Position numbers and translations under genes: made by a program
Shown: positions 37,457-46,388 of the stretch, one piece after another
Layout of the letters: each line of letters starts with the position of its first letter
How positions within the stretch are numbered: the stretch's first letter is position 1
Notes under the pieces: model-generated
The model's input: the letters and a program-made list of their open reading frames with translations, nothing else
Databases searched by the model: none
Told to the model about the DNA's origin: nothing
DNA from: Bog-532 sp963742875
GTDB taxonomy: Bacteria; Actinomycetota; Actinomycetes; Streptosporangiales; Streptosporangiaceae
DNA length: 64,000 nt
Assembly (NCBI GenBank): GCA_963742875.1
Contig: CAVUNO010000003.1
Location: 62,001 to 126,000, forward strand
Direction: 5' to 3'

Positions 37457-37969
37457 GCAGGCGCGTCCCGCCGCACCGCCCGGGCCCGCCGATTCCGGTG
37501 GGCATACGGGCAGGCCGTCGGCAGCCCAGGCGCCAAATCCGCCGGCGATGTCGGTGGCGCTCGCCAGGCCCAGCTCCTGCAGCGCGGCGGCGGCCAGGCT
37601 TGAGGTGTACCCCTCGGAGCAGAACACGATGACCTGCTGATCGTATCCGTCGACCCACGGCAGCCGGGCGTCGCTGGCGGGGTCGAAACGCCACTCGAGG
37701 ACGTTGCGCTCCACGATCACGGCCCCCGGGATGCCGCCTTCGCGGGCGCGCTGGGCCTGCGGGCGGATGTCGACGAGGACGGCGCCGCGGGTAAACTCCG
37801 CGAACGCCTCTTCCGGTGTCAGCCGGTGCAGGCGCGCTCGTGCGGCCGCGAGGATCTCGTCGATCGTCCGGGCCCCGGGCGGCCGGGCAGCCGGGGCGGC
37901 CGGGCCGCTTTCCGTGGTTCCGGTGGGCGCGGCGCCGATGACGGCCGCGCCGGTCGCCGGGTGGCTCAC
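37454..37969 (-). CDS. rhodanese-like sulfurtransferase domain protein
   Basis: This is a single rhodanese domain of 171 residues. The motif GAVLVDIRPQAQRAREGGIPG is followed by the active-site loop VIVFCSEGYTSSLAA with the catalytic cysteine. Rhodaneses move sulfane sulfur. GTG 37969 overlaps the stop of the cysteine dioxygenase gene (GTGA), so the two are cotranscribed and may act in the same sulfur pathway. Confidence 0.9.
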   Translation of the reverse strand: MSHPATGAAVIGAAPTGTTESGPAAPAARPPGARTIDEILAAARARLHRLTPEEAFAEFTRGAVLVDIRPQAQRAREGGIPGAVIVERNVLEWRFDPASDARLPWVDGYDQQVIVFCSEGYTSSLAAAALQELGLASATDIAGGFGAWAADGLPVCPPESAGPGGAAGRAC

Positions 37970-38457
37970 CACTGGGCTGCGGCTTCGGTGTCCAGCACGA
38001 CCAGGCCGGCGCCGGTGAGGTCGTAACGCGTCATCTCCTTCAGCGGCGGCGAGTAGGCGTGCACGCTGACCGCGACCGCTTCCGATGTGTTGCGCACGTC
38101 GTGAATGTACTCCGGGCCGAAGGCATGCATCTGCCCGGCGCTGACCGGCGTGACCGTCACCGGGCGAAGGCGCCCGGGCGGCCGGGCCTTTGTCCCGGCC
38201 TGATGCTCTTCCAGCGTGCCCCACACGGCCCCGAACGCCCCGGCCGAACCGCCGTGGTCGTGGAATCCGGTGCCCTGCCCGGGCAGCCAGCTGATCAGCC
38301 AGACCTCGTACTGGTCATCGGCGTGAAGCCGCTCGTACCAGCGCTCGTCCGGGCTGAGCCGGACGCGCGACATCCATTCGCGCGGTTCCGCCGCGTGCTT
38401 ACGTACTTTCCCGGCGAGCTGCCGCGGGCTGAGCGCGGCAGGAATGATCGTGGTCAT
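37966..38457 (-). CDS. cysteine dioxygenase (cupin)
   Basis: This is a type I cysteine dioxygenase family protein that oxidises cysteine to cysteine sulfinate with Fe(II). The cupin metal ligands are the two histidines of GTGFHDHGGSAGAFG and the later histidine in EYIHDVRNTS. 163 residues from ATG 38457, near the usual bacterial length. It precedes the rhodanese gene. Related cupin thiol dioxygenases (for 3-mercaptopropionate) cannot be fully excluded. Confidence 0.9.
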   Translation of the reverse strand: MTTIIPAALSPRQLAGKVRKHAAEPREWMSRVRLSPDERWYERLHADDQYEVWLISWLPGQGTGFHDHGGSAGAFGAVWGTLEEHQAGTKARPPGRLRPVTVTPVSAGQMHAFGPEYIHDVRNTSEAVAVSVHAYSPPLKEMTRYDLTGAGLVVLDTEAAAQW

Positions 38458-38648
38458 GGGTCGTCTCTCCTCGTGTCCTGGTTCCGGGCCAGCCCGGGCC
38501 GGCGTCACGTCCCTGTGCCGAACGAACTGGACAAAGGGCGCTTGCCTGACGGCGGAGGTCCACGTGGAGACGGTGATGATGACGGCGACCGCGATGCACG
38601 GTCACGATCATGCCAGCAATTGTCTATCAAATCAATTCGGAAAGTAGG

Positions 38649-38869
38649 TTAATCGCCCAAGTGGACGGCCAACGGCGTCTCCGCGGAGCTGTCAACGCCG
38701 TGCAGCGCCGCGCCGGGCCAGCGGCGGGCGAGGTCAACGGTGAGGTCGCCTGGCCCGCAGCCCAGGTCGAGGACGCTCTGCGGCGCGACGGCCCCGATCC
38801 GGGCGACCAGTTCGGCAAAGGCCTTGCCCGCTCGGCGGCGAAGCGCCGGTACTGGTCCGGGCCCCACAT
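38649..38869 (-). pseudogene. tam: truncated trans-aconitate 2-methyltransferase remnant
   Basis: The start MWGPDQYRRFAAERA (38869 frame) and the continuation AFAELVARIGAVAPQSVLDLG with CGPGDLTVDLARRWPGAALHG (next frame) together match the first 70 residues of Tam. A one-base loss near 38825 breaks the frame and the gene stops at 38649, so about two thirds of the methyltransferase are gone. Only the SAM-binding motif DLGCGPG is left. Its regulator tamR stands intact and divergent. This is a decaying locus, not a working enzyme gene. Confidence 0.8.
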
Positions 38870-38883
38870 GAGCGCCTTCCTTC

Positions 38884-38963
38884 TCTTGATGTCGAGATAC
38901 TTTTATCACTATTTACGGGAGCGGGCATCTTTATCTACGGGAGCGGTCATCTTGACGTCAAGA
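38884..38963. promoter_or_regulatory. tam-tamR operator region with two palindromes
   Basis: TCTTGACGTCAAGA (38950-38963) is a perfect 14-base palindrome just before tamR. TCTTGATGTCGAGA (38884-38897) is a near copy just before the tam remnant. Both look like sites for the MarR-family protein TamR, known in Streptomyces to control the divergent tam-tamR pair. Confidence 0.8.
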
Positions 38964-38977
38964 GATATCCTGGGGCA

Positions 38978-39568
38978 ATGGCGGATGTTCCCGAACTGAG
39001 CCCGGGGGCACGTGTCACGCCGCGGGGCGCGCAGGTCCTCGACGGCGGACCGGGCCCGGATGGTGCGGTACGCGACGAGGTAGACGATCTGGTGGCCGCG
39101 TGGCACGCCCAGCGGCCCGATCTGGACGTCGAGCCCATGCAGGTGCTGAGCCGGGTATCCCGGCTGGCGCGGCACCTTGACCTCGCCCGGCGGGCCTCGT
39201 TCGCGAGTCGCGGCCTCGAGACGTGGGAGTTCGACGTGCTGTCGGCCCTGCGCCGGCAGGGGCCGCCGTATCAGATGACGCCGGGAGCACTGATCCGCGC
39301 GACGCTGGTCACCTCGGGCACCATGACCAACCGGATCGACCGGCTCGCCGAGGCGGGACTCGTTCGCAGGAAACCCGACCCGCGGGACCGGCGCGGTGTG
39401 CTCGTCACCCTCACCGACCAGGGCCGGGCCACAGCCGATGACGCGCTGGCGGACCTGCTGCGCCGCGAGCGGGAACTGCTCGCCTCGCTCGGGCCTGACG
39501 ACCAGCGCACGCTCGCCGGGCTACTGCGGACCCTGCTCGCCCCCTTCGACGCCCTGCCGCCGGAGTAA
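38978..39568 (+). CDS. tamR: MarR family regulator, TamR-like
   Basis: This is a winged-helix MarR regulator of 196 residues. The core has TWEFDVLSALRRQGPPYQMT, the recognition region VTSGTMTNRIDRLAEAGLVR and the wing RKPDPRDRRGVLVTLT. A long N-terminal extension (about 40 residues) is typical of the UrtR/TamR group. Divergence from a tam remnant and two matching palindromes support the TamR assignment. TamR proteins respond to trans-aconitate and related tricarboxylates. It may now control other targets. Confidence 0.85.
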   Translation: MADVPELSPGARVTPRGAQVLDGGPGPDGAVRDEVDDLVAAWHAQRPDLDVEPMQVLSRVSRLARHLDLARRASFASRGLETWEFDVLSALRRQGPPYQMTPGALIRATLVTSGTMTNRIDRLAEAGLVRRKPDPRDRRGVLVTLTDQGRATADDALADLLRRERELLASLGPDDQRTLAGLLRTLLAPFDALPPE

Positions 39569-39588
39569 CCTGGCCGCCAAGCTTGGCC

Positions 39589-41499
39589 TCAGGCTTCCAG
39601 GCCGCCGGCGACGCTGAGCCAGCGTTCTTCGAGGACGGCCTTATCCGCGCGGACGGAGCGCAGGTCAGCCCCCATCTGGGTGAGCTTCTCGTAATCGCTG
39701 GCGTTCTCGGCCATCTGCGCGCCGAGCTGCGCCTCCCGGCCGGACAGGCGGTCGATCTGCCGTTCGAGCCGCTGCAGCTCCTTGCGCGCAGCCCGTTCTT
39801 CCGCCGTGCCGGGGGCGGTCCCGCCGGGCGGCGCCGGGGCCGCCGGGCTGGGCCCGCCGGCCACGGACGCCGCGGACGCCCGCCCCAGCGGGGCCGCCGG
39901 GGCCGCCGGGGCGGGCAGCGACGCCTCACGGGTCCCGCGCACCTGGTCCAGGTACTGTTCCACGCCGCCGGCCAGGAACGACAGCTTCCCGTCTCCCAGC
40001 AGCGCCACCACATGATCGGTGACCCGCTCCAGGAAGTACCGGTCGTGGCTGACCACGGTCATCGAGCCGGGCCACCCGTCGAGCAGGTCCTCCAGCTCGG
40101 TGAGGGTCTCGATGTCCAGGTCGTTGGTCGGCTCGTCGAGCAGCAGCACGTTCGGCCCGTCCATCAGCAGCCGGAGCAGCTGCAGCCGGCGCCGCTCCCC
40201 GCCGGACAGTTCGCCGACCGGGGCCCACTGCTTGTCCCCGCGGAAGCCGAACCGCTCCAGCATCTGGCTGGCCGATATTTCGCGCTTGCCGACACGGACG
40301 AACGACCGGACGTCCTGGACCGTCTCGAGCACCCGGCGCCCGGGGCCCACCTCGGCCAGTTCCTGGCTGAGGTGGGCGATCCGCACGGTCTTGCCCCGCA
40401 CCACGGTGCCCACGGCCCGGACCGTATCCGGGCCGCCCTCGCCCGGGCCCTCGCCCGGGCGGGACGGCGCCGGGGAGCTGCCTGGCCGGGCGGGGACGAG
40501 CGACCCATCGAGCAGGCGCAGGAACGACGTCTTGCCGCTGCCGTTGACGCCCACCAGCCCGGCTCGCTCGCCGGGCGCCAGCTGCCAGGTGACGTCGTCC
40601 AGCAGCACGCGCGGGCCTGCCCAGAGCGTGACGTCCTCGACATCGACGACGGTCTTGCCGAGCCGCGCGGTGGCGAGGCTGGTGAGCTCGACGGTATCCC
40701 GGACCGGCGGCTCATCGGCGATCAGCGCGTTGGCCGCCTGCACGCGGAACTTCGGCTTGGTGGACCGCGCCTGCGGGCCGCGGCGCAGCCACGCGAGCTC
40801 CTTGCGCATCAGGCTGCGCCGGCGGCGCTGGACCGCCTCCGCGTTGCGTTCGCGTTCGGCCTGGGCCAGCACGTACGCCGAGTATCCGCCGTCGTACGCG
40901 TACACCTGGCCGGACTCGACCTCCCACGTGCGGTCACCCGCGGTATCCAGGAGCCAGCGGTCGTGGCTCACCACGACGAGGGCGCAGCGCCGGTCTCTCA
41001 GGTGCCGTCCCAGCCAGTCGATCGCCTCCAGGTCCAGGTGGTTGGTCGGCTCGTCGAGCAGCAGAACATCGACGTCGGAGACGAGCAGCGACGCCAGTGC
41101 CGTCCGCCGGCGTTCGCCGCCGGAGAGCCGGCTGGTGTTCGCCCCGAGATCGATCCCGCCGAGCAGCTCCGCGACCACGCTGCGGGCCCGTGGATCGCTG
41201 GCCCACCGGTGCTCGGCGGCCTCGCTGGCCCCGGGGCCGAACACGGCCTGACGCACCGTGCCGGACAGCTCGTCCCGCTGGCGCAGGTACCCGATCCGCA
41301 GGCCGGCGATGCGCGCGATCCGGCCGGAATCAGCCTCCATGGTGCCCGCGAGCAGGGACAGCAGGGTCGATTTGCCCGTCCCGTTGCGGCCGACGACACC
41401 GATCCGGTCCCCGGTCGCGATGCCCAGTGATACCGAGTCCAGCAGCGTGCGTTCGCCGAACGCCTTGACCACCTTCTCGGCGCTGATCAGGTTCACCAT
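39589..41499 (-). CDS. ABC-F family ATP-binding protein (Uup-like)
   Basis: This is a soluble twin-ATPase ABC-F protein that acts on the ribosome. The first cassette has VGRNGTGKST, LSGGERRRTALA and LLLDEPTNHLDLEA. The second has VGVNGSGKTS, LSGGERRRLQLLRLL and LLLDEPTNDLDIET. The linker between them includes an Arg-rich arm region, and a C-terminal coiled coil (ARKELQRLERQIDRLSGREA) follows a Pro/Ala linker. ATG 41499 starts MVNLISAEKV; 636 residues. It lies between tamR and ispE, the usual neighbour downstream of ispE in actinobacteria. Confidence 0.93.
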   Translation of the reverse strand: MVNLISAEKVVKAFGERTLLDSVSLGIATGDRIGVVGRNGTGKSTLLSLLAGTMEADSGRIARIAGLRIGYLRQRDELSGTVRQAVFGPGASEAAEHRWASDPRARSVVAELLGGIDLGANTSRLSGGERRRTALASLLVSDVDVLLLDEPTNHLDLEAIDWLGRHLRDRRCALVVVSHDRWLLDTAGDRTWEVESGQVYAYDGGYSAYVLAQAERERNAEAVQRRRRSLMRKELAWLRRGPQARSTKPKFRVQAANALIADEPPVRDTVELTSLATARLGKTVVDVEDVTLWAGPRVLLDDVTWQLAPGERAGLVGVNGSGKTSFLRLLDGSLVPARPGSSPAPSRPGEGPGEGGPDTVRAVGTVVRGKTVRIAHLSQELAEVGPGRRVLETVQDVRSFVRVGKREISASQMLERFGFRGDKQWAPVGELSGGERRRLQLLRLLMDGPNVLLLDEPTNDLDIETLTELEDLLDGWPGSMTVVSHDRYFLERVTDHVVALLGDGKLSFLAGGVEQYLDQVRGTREASLPAPAAPAAPLGRASAASVAGGPSPAAPAPPGGTAPGTAEERAARKELQRLERQIDRLSGREAQLGAQMAENASDYEKLTQMGADLRSVRADKAVLEERWLSVAGGLEA

Positions 41500-41548
41500 G
41501 CCGCCCGCACCCTGCACGGGTCGCGGCGGTACGTCATACGGAAGCCGG

Positions 41549-42562
41549 TCACGGCGCCCCGGCCGTGACCGACGCCCCCGGCACCGGGCCCGCCGCCCGG
41601 GTCACCGCCCGGCATACCCCGGCACCGGACAGGGACACCGCGAGGTCCACCGCACGCTCGGCGCTGGCGGCGAGAAAGACACACGTCGGCCCGGATCCCG
41701 CGACGATCGCCCCGAGGGCGCCAAGTTCCCGGCCGACCGCCAGAGTCTTGCGCAGCGCCGGGAACAGCGAGAGGGCGGCCTGCTGCAGGTCGTTGCTCAG
41801 GGCCTGGCCCACCGCCGCCGGACTCCCGGACCGCAGCGCGCCCATCAGCGCACGATCCAGCATCGGACCAGACCCCGGGCTGTCGGTCGCGAGCCCCGCG
41901 CCGTCGGCCGCGAGCCCGGCCCCGGGGCGGGGCAGCCAACCGGAGGATCGGTCTGGCGCCGGGTCGCGGGTGGCACGCAGCCGGTCGAAGGCCGCGTAGA
42001 CCTCCGGTGTGGATAGGGCCCCATCGGCCACGGCCAGGACCCAGTGATACTCGCCCGAGGCCAGCGCGGCGGTCAGCCGCTCTCCCCGGCCCTGGCCGAC
42101 GGCGGTGCCGCCCACCAGCGCGAAGGCGACGTCGCTGCCGACGTCCGCCGCGACCTCCCGCAGTCGCTCGTAGCTGAGCCCGGCGTTCCACAGCTCGTTG
42201 CACGCGACCAGGGCGGCGGCGGCATCGGCGCTCCCGCCGGCCAGCCCGGCGGCCACCGGTATCCGTTTCCGGATAGTGATCTCGATAGGCCCGGTTACGT
42301 CACGGGGCAGGCCAGCGGCCATTGCGAGGGCCGCGGCGGCCTTCAGGGCCAGATTCTCCGGGCCAGCAGGCACCGCGTCCGCGCCCTCGCCGCTCACCAG
42401 AACCCGGTCCCCGCCGGGGCCGGCCTCGGCCACGGTCACGTTGTCATACAGCGAGATCGCCTGGAACACGGTCACAAGGTCGTGGTAACCGTCGGCGCGG
42501 CGCGGCCCGACGGCGAGCTGCAGGTTGATTTTGGCGGGGGCCCGCGCGGTCACACCGGTCAC
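41549..42562 (-). CDS. ispE: 4-(cytidine-5'-diphospho)-2-C-methyl-D-erythritol kinase
   Basis: IspE is the GHMP kinase of the MEP isoprenoid pathway. Motifs are RAPAKINLQLAVGPRRADGY at the start, the ATP loop PVAAGLAGGSADAAAAL, and the C-terminal IVAGSGPTCVFLA. GTG 42562 or GTG 42553 can serve as start; the former has GGGGG close by. A short Gly/Ala repeat (GLAADGAGLATDSPG) lies in the middle of the chain. The rsmA-ispE-ABC-F order is conserved in actinobacteria. 337 residues. Confidence 0.94.
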   Translation of the reverse strand: MTGVTARAPAKINLQLAVGPRRADGYHDLVTVFQAISLYDNVTVAEAGPGGDRVLVSGEGADAVPAGPENLALKAAAALAMAAGLPRDVTGPIEITIRKRIPVAAGLAGGSADAAAALVACNELWNAGLSYERLREVAADVGSDVAFALVGGTAVGQGRGERLTAALASGEYHWVLAVADGALSTPEVYAAFDRLRATRDPAPDRSSGWLPRPGAGLAADGAGLATDSPGSGPMLDRALMGALRSGSPAAVGQALSNDLQQAALSLFPALRKTLAVGRELGALGAIVAGSGPTCVFLAASAERAVDLAVSLSGAGVCRAVTRAAGPVPGASVTAGAP

Positions 42563-42590
42563 GATCCCCCGATCATAGTTGGATGGCTGT

Positions 42591-42648
42591 GCTGGCCCGG
42601 GGGAGCGACCCCCCGGAACCCCCCGCGACGCCCCGGCTCCGGTACTCG
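42591..42648. repeat. 58-bp dispersed repeat, copy 1 (ispE-rsmA gap)
   Basis: This 58-base sequence beginning GCTGGCCCGGGGGAGCGACC is 55/58 identical to 44448-44505, which lies inside tatD. Palindromic G+C-rich variants of the second repeat type follow at about 42663-42690 and reach into the 3' end of rsmA. Confidence 0.9.
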
Positions 42649-42737
42649 CCGTGACATCGGACGCTCGCCCGGGCCAAGGCCCGGGGTCGGGCCCGATCGG
42701 GCCTGCCGCCCGTCCGTCTGTAGCCCCGCGCTGGTGC

Positions 42738-43676
42738 TCACCGTGACACCGGGCGCTCACCCTGGCCCGGGGCCCGGGTTCGCGCCCGGTCGGAGCTTCG
42801 CTCCGTCGGTCCGTAACCCGTGTTCCGATCCAGACCAACTTCGGCGATTTGGGCGAACTCGGCGATACTGAGCGACTCGCCGCGCGCGCCCGGGTCGAGG
42901 CCGGCCGCACGGACCAGGCGTTCCGCTTCTGCCGCGGACCCGGCCCAGCCCGCCAGGGCCGCGCGCAGCGTCTTGCGGCGCTGGCCGAACGCGGCGTCGA
43001 TGACCGCGAACACCTGCTCGCGGGACGCCGACGTCCGCGGCGGATCGACCCGCGTGAACGACACCAGGCACGAGTCGACCCCCGGCACCGGCCAGAACAC
43101 GGTCCGCGGCACCGGCCCGGCCGGGCGCATCCGCGCGGACCAGGCCAGCTTGGCCGAGGACACGCCGTACTCCCGGCTGCCCGGCGGCGCGCACATCCTC
43201 GCCCCCACCTCGGCCTGCACCATGACGAGGCCGTGCCGCAGCGACGGCCACCGGGCGAGCACATTGAGCAGCACGGGGACGGTGGCGTTGTAGGGCAGGT
43301 TGGCCACCAGCACGGTGGGCGGATCTCCCGGAAGCTCCCGCATGCGGGCCGCGTCCGCCGTCACGACCTCCAGCCGCCCGGCGAGGCCAGGCGCCCGGGC
43401 CGCGACGGTCGCCGGGAGCGCCGCGGCCAGCACGAGGTCCATCTCCACCGCGACCACCCGCCGGGCTACCTCGAGCAGCGGCAGGGTGAGCGAGCCAAAG
43501 CCCGGCCCGACTTCGAGGACCACGTCGCCGGGCCGCAGGCCGGCCAGCGCAACGACCCGCCGTACCGTGCCGTGGTCGATGACGAAGTTCTGGCCGAGCC
43601 GCTTGGTCGGGCGCACCCCCAGCCGCGCGGCCAGGTCCCTGATCTCGGCCGGCCCCAGCAGCCGTGCGCTCACCAC
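42738..43676 (-). CDS. rsmA: 16S rRNA (adenine1518/1519-N6)-dimethyltransferase
   Basis: RsmA/KsgA dimethylates two adenines in the 3' end of 16S rRNA. Motifs are KRLGQNFVIDHGTVRRVV, the SAM site VVLEVGPGFGSLTLPLL and the catalytic NLPYNATVPVL. The chain of 312 residues ends in a hydrophilic Arg-rich tail (after AEFAQIAEVGL) that overlaps repeat-like DNA and is probably not conserved. Start GTG 43676, 8 bases after tatD. Confidence 0.93.
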   Translation of the reverse strand: MVSARLLGPAEIRDLAARLGVRPTKRLGQNFVIDHGTVRRVVALAGLRPGDVVLEVGPGFGSLTLPLLEVARRVVAVEMDLVLAAALPATVAARAPGLAGRLEVVTADAARMRELPGDPPTVLVANLPYNATVPVLLNVLARWPSLRHGLVMVQAEVGARMCAPPGSREYGVSSAKLAWSARMRPAGPVPRTVFWPVPGVDSCLVSFTRVDPPRTSASREQVFAVIDAAFGQRRKTLRAALAGWAGSAAEAERLVRAAGLDPGARGESLSIAEFAQIAEVGLDRNTGYGPTERSSDRARTRAPGQGERPVSR

Positions 43677-43684
43677 GGGCCGGA

Positions 43685-44536
43685 TCACCACGGGCCGAAG
43701 ATACGCTCCCCGGTCGCCGTCACCACCGCGCAGAGCTCGGCCACATCCATGTTCTTCACCTCGGCCAGGCGGCGCGCCGTGTAGGCGGCGAGGGCAGGCG
43801 AGTTCGGCTTGCCGCGGTAGGGCACCGGGGTCAGGAACGGGGCATCGGTCTCTACCAGCACCAGGTCCGCGGGGGCCACGGCGGCCGCGTCGCGCAGGCC
43901 CTGCGCACTGGCGAAGGTGAGGTTGCCGGCGAAACTCATCACGTAGCCGGCGTCCGCGCACCGCTTGGCCATCTGCTCGTCCCCGGAAAAGCAGTGGAAC
44001 ACCACCTTGTCCGGCGGTCCCTCCTCGGCCAGGATGCGCAGCACGTCCTCGTGTGCCTCCCGGTCATGGATCATCAGGGCCTTGCCGGTCCGCTTCGCGA
44101 TACCGATGTGCGCACGGAACCACTCACGCTGCAGCGCAGGGTCGGAGGAGTCGCGGTAATAGTCCAGGCCGGTCTCCCCGACCGCGCGGACCCGCGGTAG
44201 TCCGGCCAGCGTCTCGATCTCGGCCAGCACGTCGTCCAGCGCGGTGACCGCGCCCGTATCGTTGGGGTGGATGGCGACGGCGGCGTACACCGTTCCGTAC
44301 TCCTCCGCGCACCTTGCCGACCAGCGCGACGACTCCAGGTCCACGCCGACCGTGATGACCCGCTCGATCCTGGCCGCGTGCGCCGCGTCGAGCACCTTGG
44401 GCACGGGCAGGCCCATGATGTCCAGGTGCGTATGACTGTCGAACAGTGCTGGCCCGGGGGGACGACCCCCCGGAGCCCCCCGCGACGCCCCGGCTCCGGT
44501 ACTCGAACCCGCACCAGTTTCGGTCGGCTCGCTCAT
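43685..44536 (-). CDS. tatD: TatD family metal-dependent hydrolase
   Basis: This is a TIM-barrel nuclease/hydrolase of the TatD family. Metal ligands are in LFDSHTHLD, VGETGLDYYRDSS, MIHDREAHEDVL, VFHCFSGD and LVETDAPFLTP. The first 30 residues are an extension before the conserved domain. Residues 11-30 of it (STGAGASRGAPGGRPPGPA) are encoded by the 58-base dispersed repeat. ATG 44536 overlaps the metG stop. 283 residues. The metG-tatD-rsmA-ispE order is standard. Confidence 0.93.
   Translation of the reverse strand: MSEPTETGAGSSTGAGASRGAPGGRPPGPALFDSHTHLDIMGLPVPKVLDAAHAARIERVITVGVDLESSRWSARCAEEYGTVYAAVAIHPNDTGAVTALDDVLAEIETLAGLPRVRAVGETGLDYYRDSSDPALQREWFRAHIGIAKRTGKALMIHDREAHEDVLRILAEEGPPDKVVFHCFSGDEQMAKRCADAGYVMSFAGNLTFASAQGLRDAAAVAPADLVLVETDAPFLTPVPYRGKPNSPALAAYTARRLAEVKNMDVAELCAVVTATGERIFGPW
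44448..44505. repeat. 58-bp dispersed repeat, copy 2 (inside tatD)
   Basis: This copy has three substitutions relative to 42591-42648 and lies in the tatD coding sequence, keeping the frame open. Read on the minus strand it encodes the Gly/Pro-rich segment at residues 11-30 of the predicted TatD. Confidence 0.9.
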
Positions 44537-46347
44537 CAGTGGCCGGTTTCCCGGAGCCGGGCCACTTCCTCGTCGGCTACCGACGGGGCGAGCTTGGTGA
44601 ACAGCGGAGCCGGCACCTCGAGCGGCGTCCCCGGCCGGATGGGGTGGGACTCCCAGCGCGCGGCACCGTCGTACCGGCCGGTGATCACCGGGTAGGAGGG
44701 ACCGCCTTCCTCGTCCACTTCCCTGATCTCGGGCGTGCCGGACCAGTCACCGGACCCGCCCAGCATCTCGAAGACCTTCTGGGACGAGCCCGGCAGGAAC
44801 GGCGTCAGCAGCGTCTTGGCGTCGTCGACCACCTGCAGCGCGACGTGCAGGATCGTCCGCGTCCGGTCGGGGTCGCTCTCGCGGAGCTTCCACGGCGCCT
44901 GCTCGGAAAGGTACTTGTTGGCCTCAGCCACCGTCCGCATCGCCTCGCCGGTGGCCAGCTTGAACCGGGACCTCTCCAGATGCGCGCCGACCGCGGCGAA
45001 CGCCTGCCGGGAGTGCGCCAGCAACGCAGAGTCGGTTTCGGTCAGCTCGCCCGGCGCCGGGATCGACCCGATGTTTCGCGCCGCGAACGAGACCGAGCGA
45101 TTGACCAGGTTGCCCCAGGTCGCCACCAGCTCGTCGTTGTTGCGGCGGACGAACTCACTCCAGGTGAAATCGGTGTCCTGGTTCTCCGGGCCGGCCACGG
45201 CCACGTAGTACCGCAGCGCGTCCACGTCGTACCGCTCGAGGAAGTCACGGACGTAGATGACGACGTTGCGGGAGGAGGAGAACTTCTTCCCTTCCATCGT
45301 CAGGTACTCGCTGGAGACGATCTCGGTGGGCAGGCTGAGCTCGCCCAGTGGGCCCGGCGTGCCGCCCTTTCCGCCCCGGCCCGAGTAGCCGAGCAGCATG
45401 GCCGGCCAGATCTCGGAGTGGAAGACGATGTTGTCCTTGCCCATGAAGTAGTACGACTCGGCGCCCGGCGACTGCCACCAGGCACGCCAGGCGTCGGGGT
45501 CACCGGACCGCCTCGCCCACTCCACCGACGCCGACAGGTAGCCGATGACCGCGTCGAACCAGACGTAGATCTTCTTGTCCGGGCGGTCGCGCCAGCCGTC
45601 CAGCGGGACCGGCACCCCCCAGTCCAGGTCACGGGTGATCGCCCGGGGCTGGAGGTCGTCGAGCAGGTTAAGCGAGAACTTGAGCACGTTCGGCCGCCAC
45701 TGGCCGCCCTTGCTCTGCAGCCAGCTGCCCAGCACGTCGGCGAAGGCGGGCAGGTCGAAGAAGAAGTGCTCCTCCTCGACAAACTCCGGCTTCTCCCCGT
45801 TGATCCTGGACCGGGGGCCGATCAGATCGACCGGGTCGAGCTGGTTGCCGCAATTGTCGCACTGGTCGCCGCGGGCGCTGTCGTACCCGCAGACCGGGCA
45901 GGTGCCCTCGATGTACCGGTCCGGCAGTGTACGCCCGGTCGACGGCGAGATCGCCCCGAGCGTCGTCTTCGTGAAGATGTAGCCGTTCTTGAACAGGCCC
46001 AGGAAGATGTCCTGCGTGACCGCGTAATGGTTACCCGTCGTGGTCCGGGTGAACAGGTCGTAGGACATGTTCAGCCCGGCCAGGTCCTGGACGATAACGC
46101 GGTTGTACCGGTCCGCGAGCTCGCGGGCCGTCACGCCTTCGGCATCGGCCTGCACCTGGATCGGGGTGCCGTGCTCGTCGGTGCCGCTCACCATCAGCAC
46201 CTTGTTCCCCGCCATACGCTGATACCGGCTGAACATGTCACAGGGCAGCCCGAAGCCGGAAACGTGCCCGATGTGACGAGGGCCGTTAGCGTAGGGCCAG
46301 GCCGGTGCGGCCAGAATGTGCCGGCCGGGCTGAGTTGGCGAGGACAT
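44536..46347 (-). CDS. metG: methionyl-tRNA synthetase
   Basis: This is class I methionyl-tRNA synthetase, 603 residues. It has the HIGH-type motif PYANGPRHIGHVSG near residue 22, a four-cysteine zinc knuckle (CPVCGYDSARGDQCDNCGNQ) near residue 140, and a KMSKS-type motif in MEGKKFSSSRN. The anticodon-binding domain follows. There is no C-terminal EMAP-like dimerisation domain. The start at ATG 46347 is the beginning of the family. Confidence 0.96.
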   Translation of the reverse strand: MSSPTQPGRHILAAPAWPYANGPRHIGHVSGFGLPCDMFSRYQRMAGNKVLMVSGTDEHGTPIQVQADAEGVTARELADRYNRVIVQDLAGLNMSYDLFTRTTTGNHYAVTQDIFLGLFKNGYIFTKTTLGAISPSTGRTLPDRYIEGTCPVCGYDSARGDQCDNCGNQLDPVDLIGPRSRINGEKPEFVEEEHFFFDLPAFADVLGSWLQSKGGQWRPNVLKFSLNLLDDLQPRAITRDLDWGVPVPLDGWRDRPDKKIYVWFDAVIGYLSASVEWARRSGDPDAWRAWWQSPGAESYYFMGKDNIVFHSEIWPAMLLGYSGRGGKGGTPGPLGELSLPTEIVSSEYLTMEGKKFSSSRNVVIYVRDFLERYDVDALRYYVAVAGPENQDTDFTWSEFVRRNNDELVATWGNLVNRSVSFAARNIGSIPAPGELTETDSALLAHSRQAFAAVGAHLERSRFKLATGEAMRTVAEANKYLSEQAPWKLRESDPDRTRTILHVALQVVDDAKTLLTPFLPGSSQKVFEMLGGSGDWSGTPEIREVDEEGGPSYPVITGRYDGAARWESHPIRPGTPLEVPAPLFTKLAPSVADEEVARLRETGH

Positions 46348-46388
46348 GCTTCAAGCCTAGGGCCACCGGCCGCCTGCTAAGCGCGAAT

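Noticed and set aside
42738..43961. Longer rsmA starting at 43961
   Set aside because: The upstream part overlaps tatD and has no family similarity; GTG 43676 gives the normal N-terminus.
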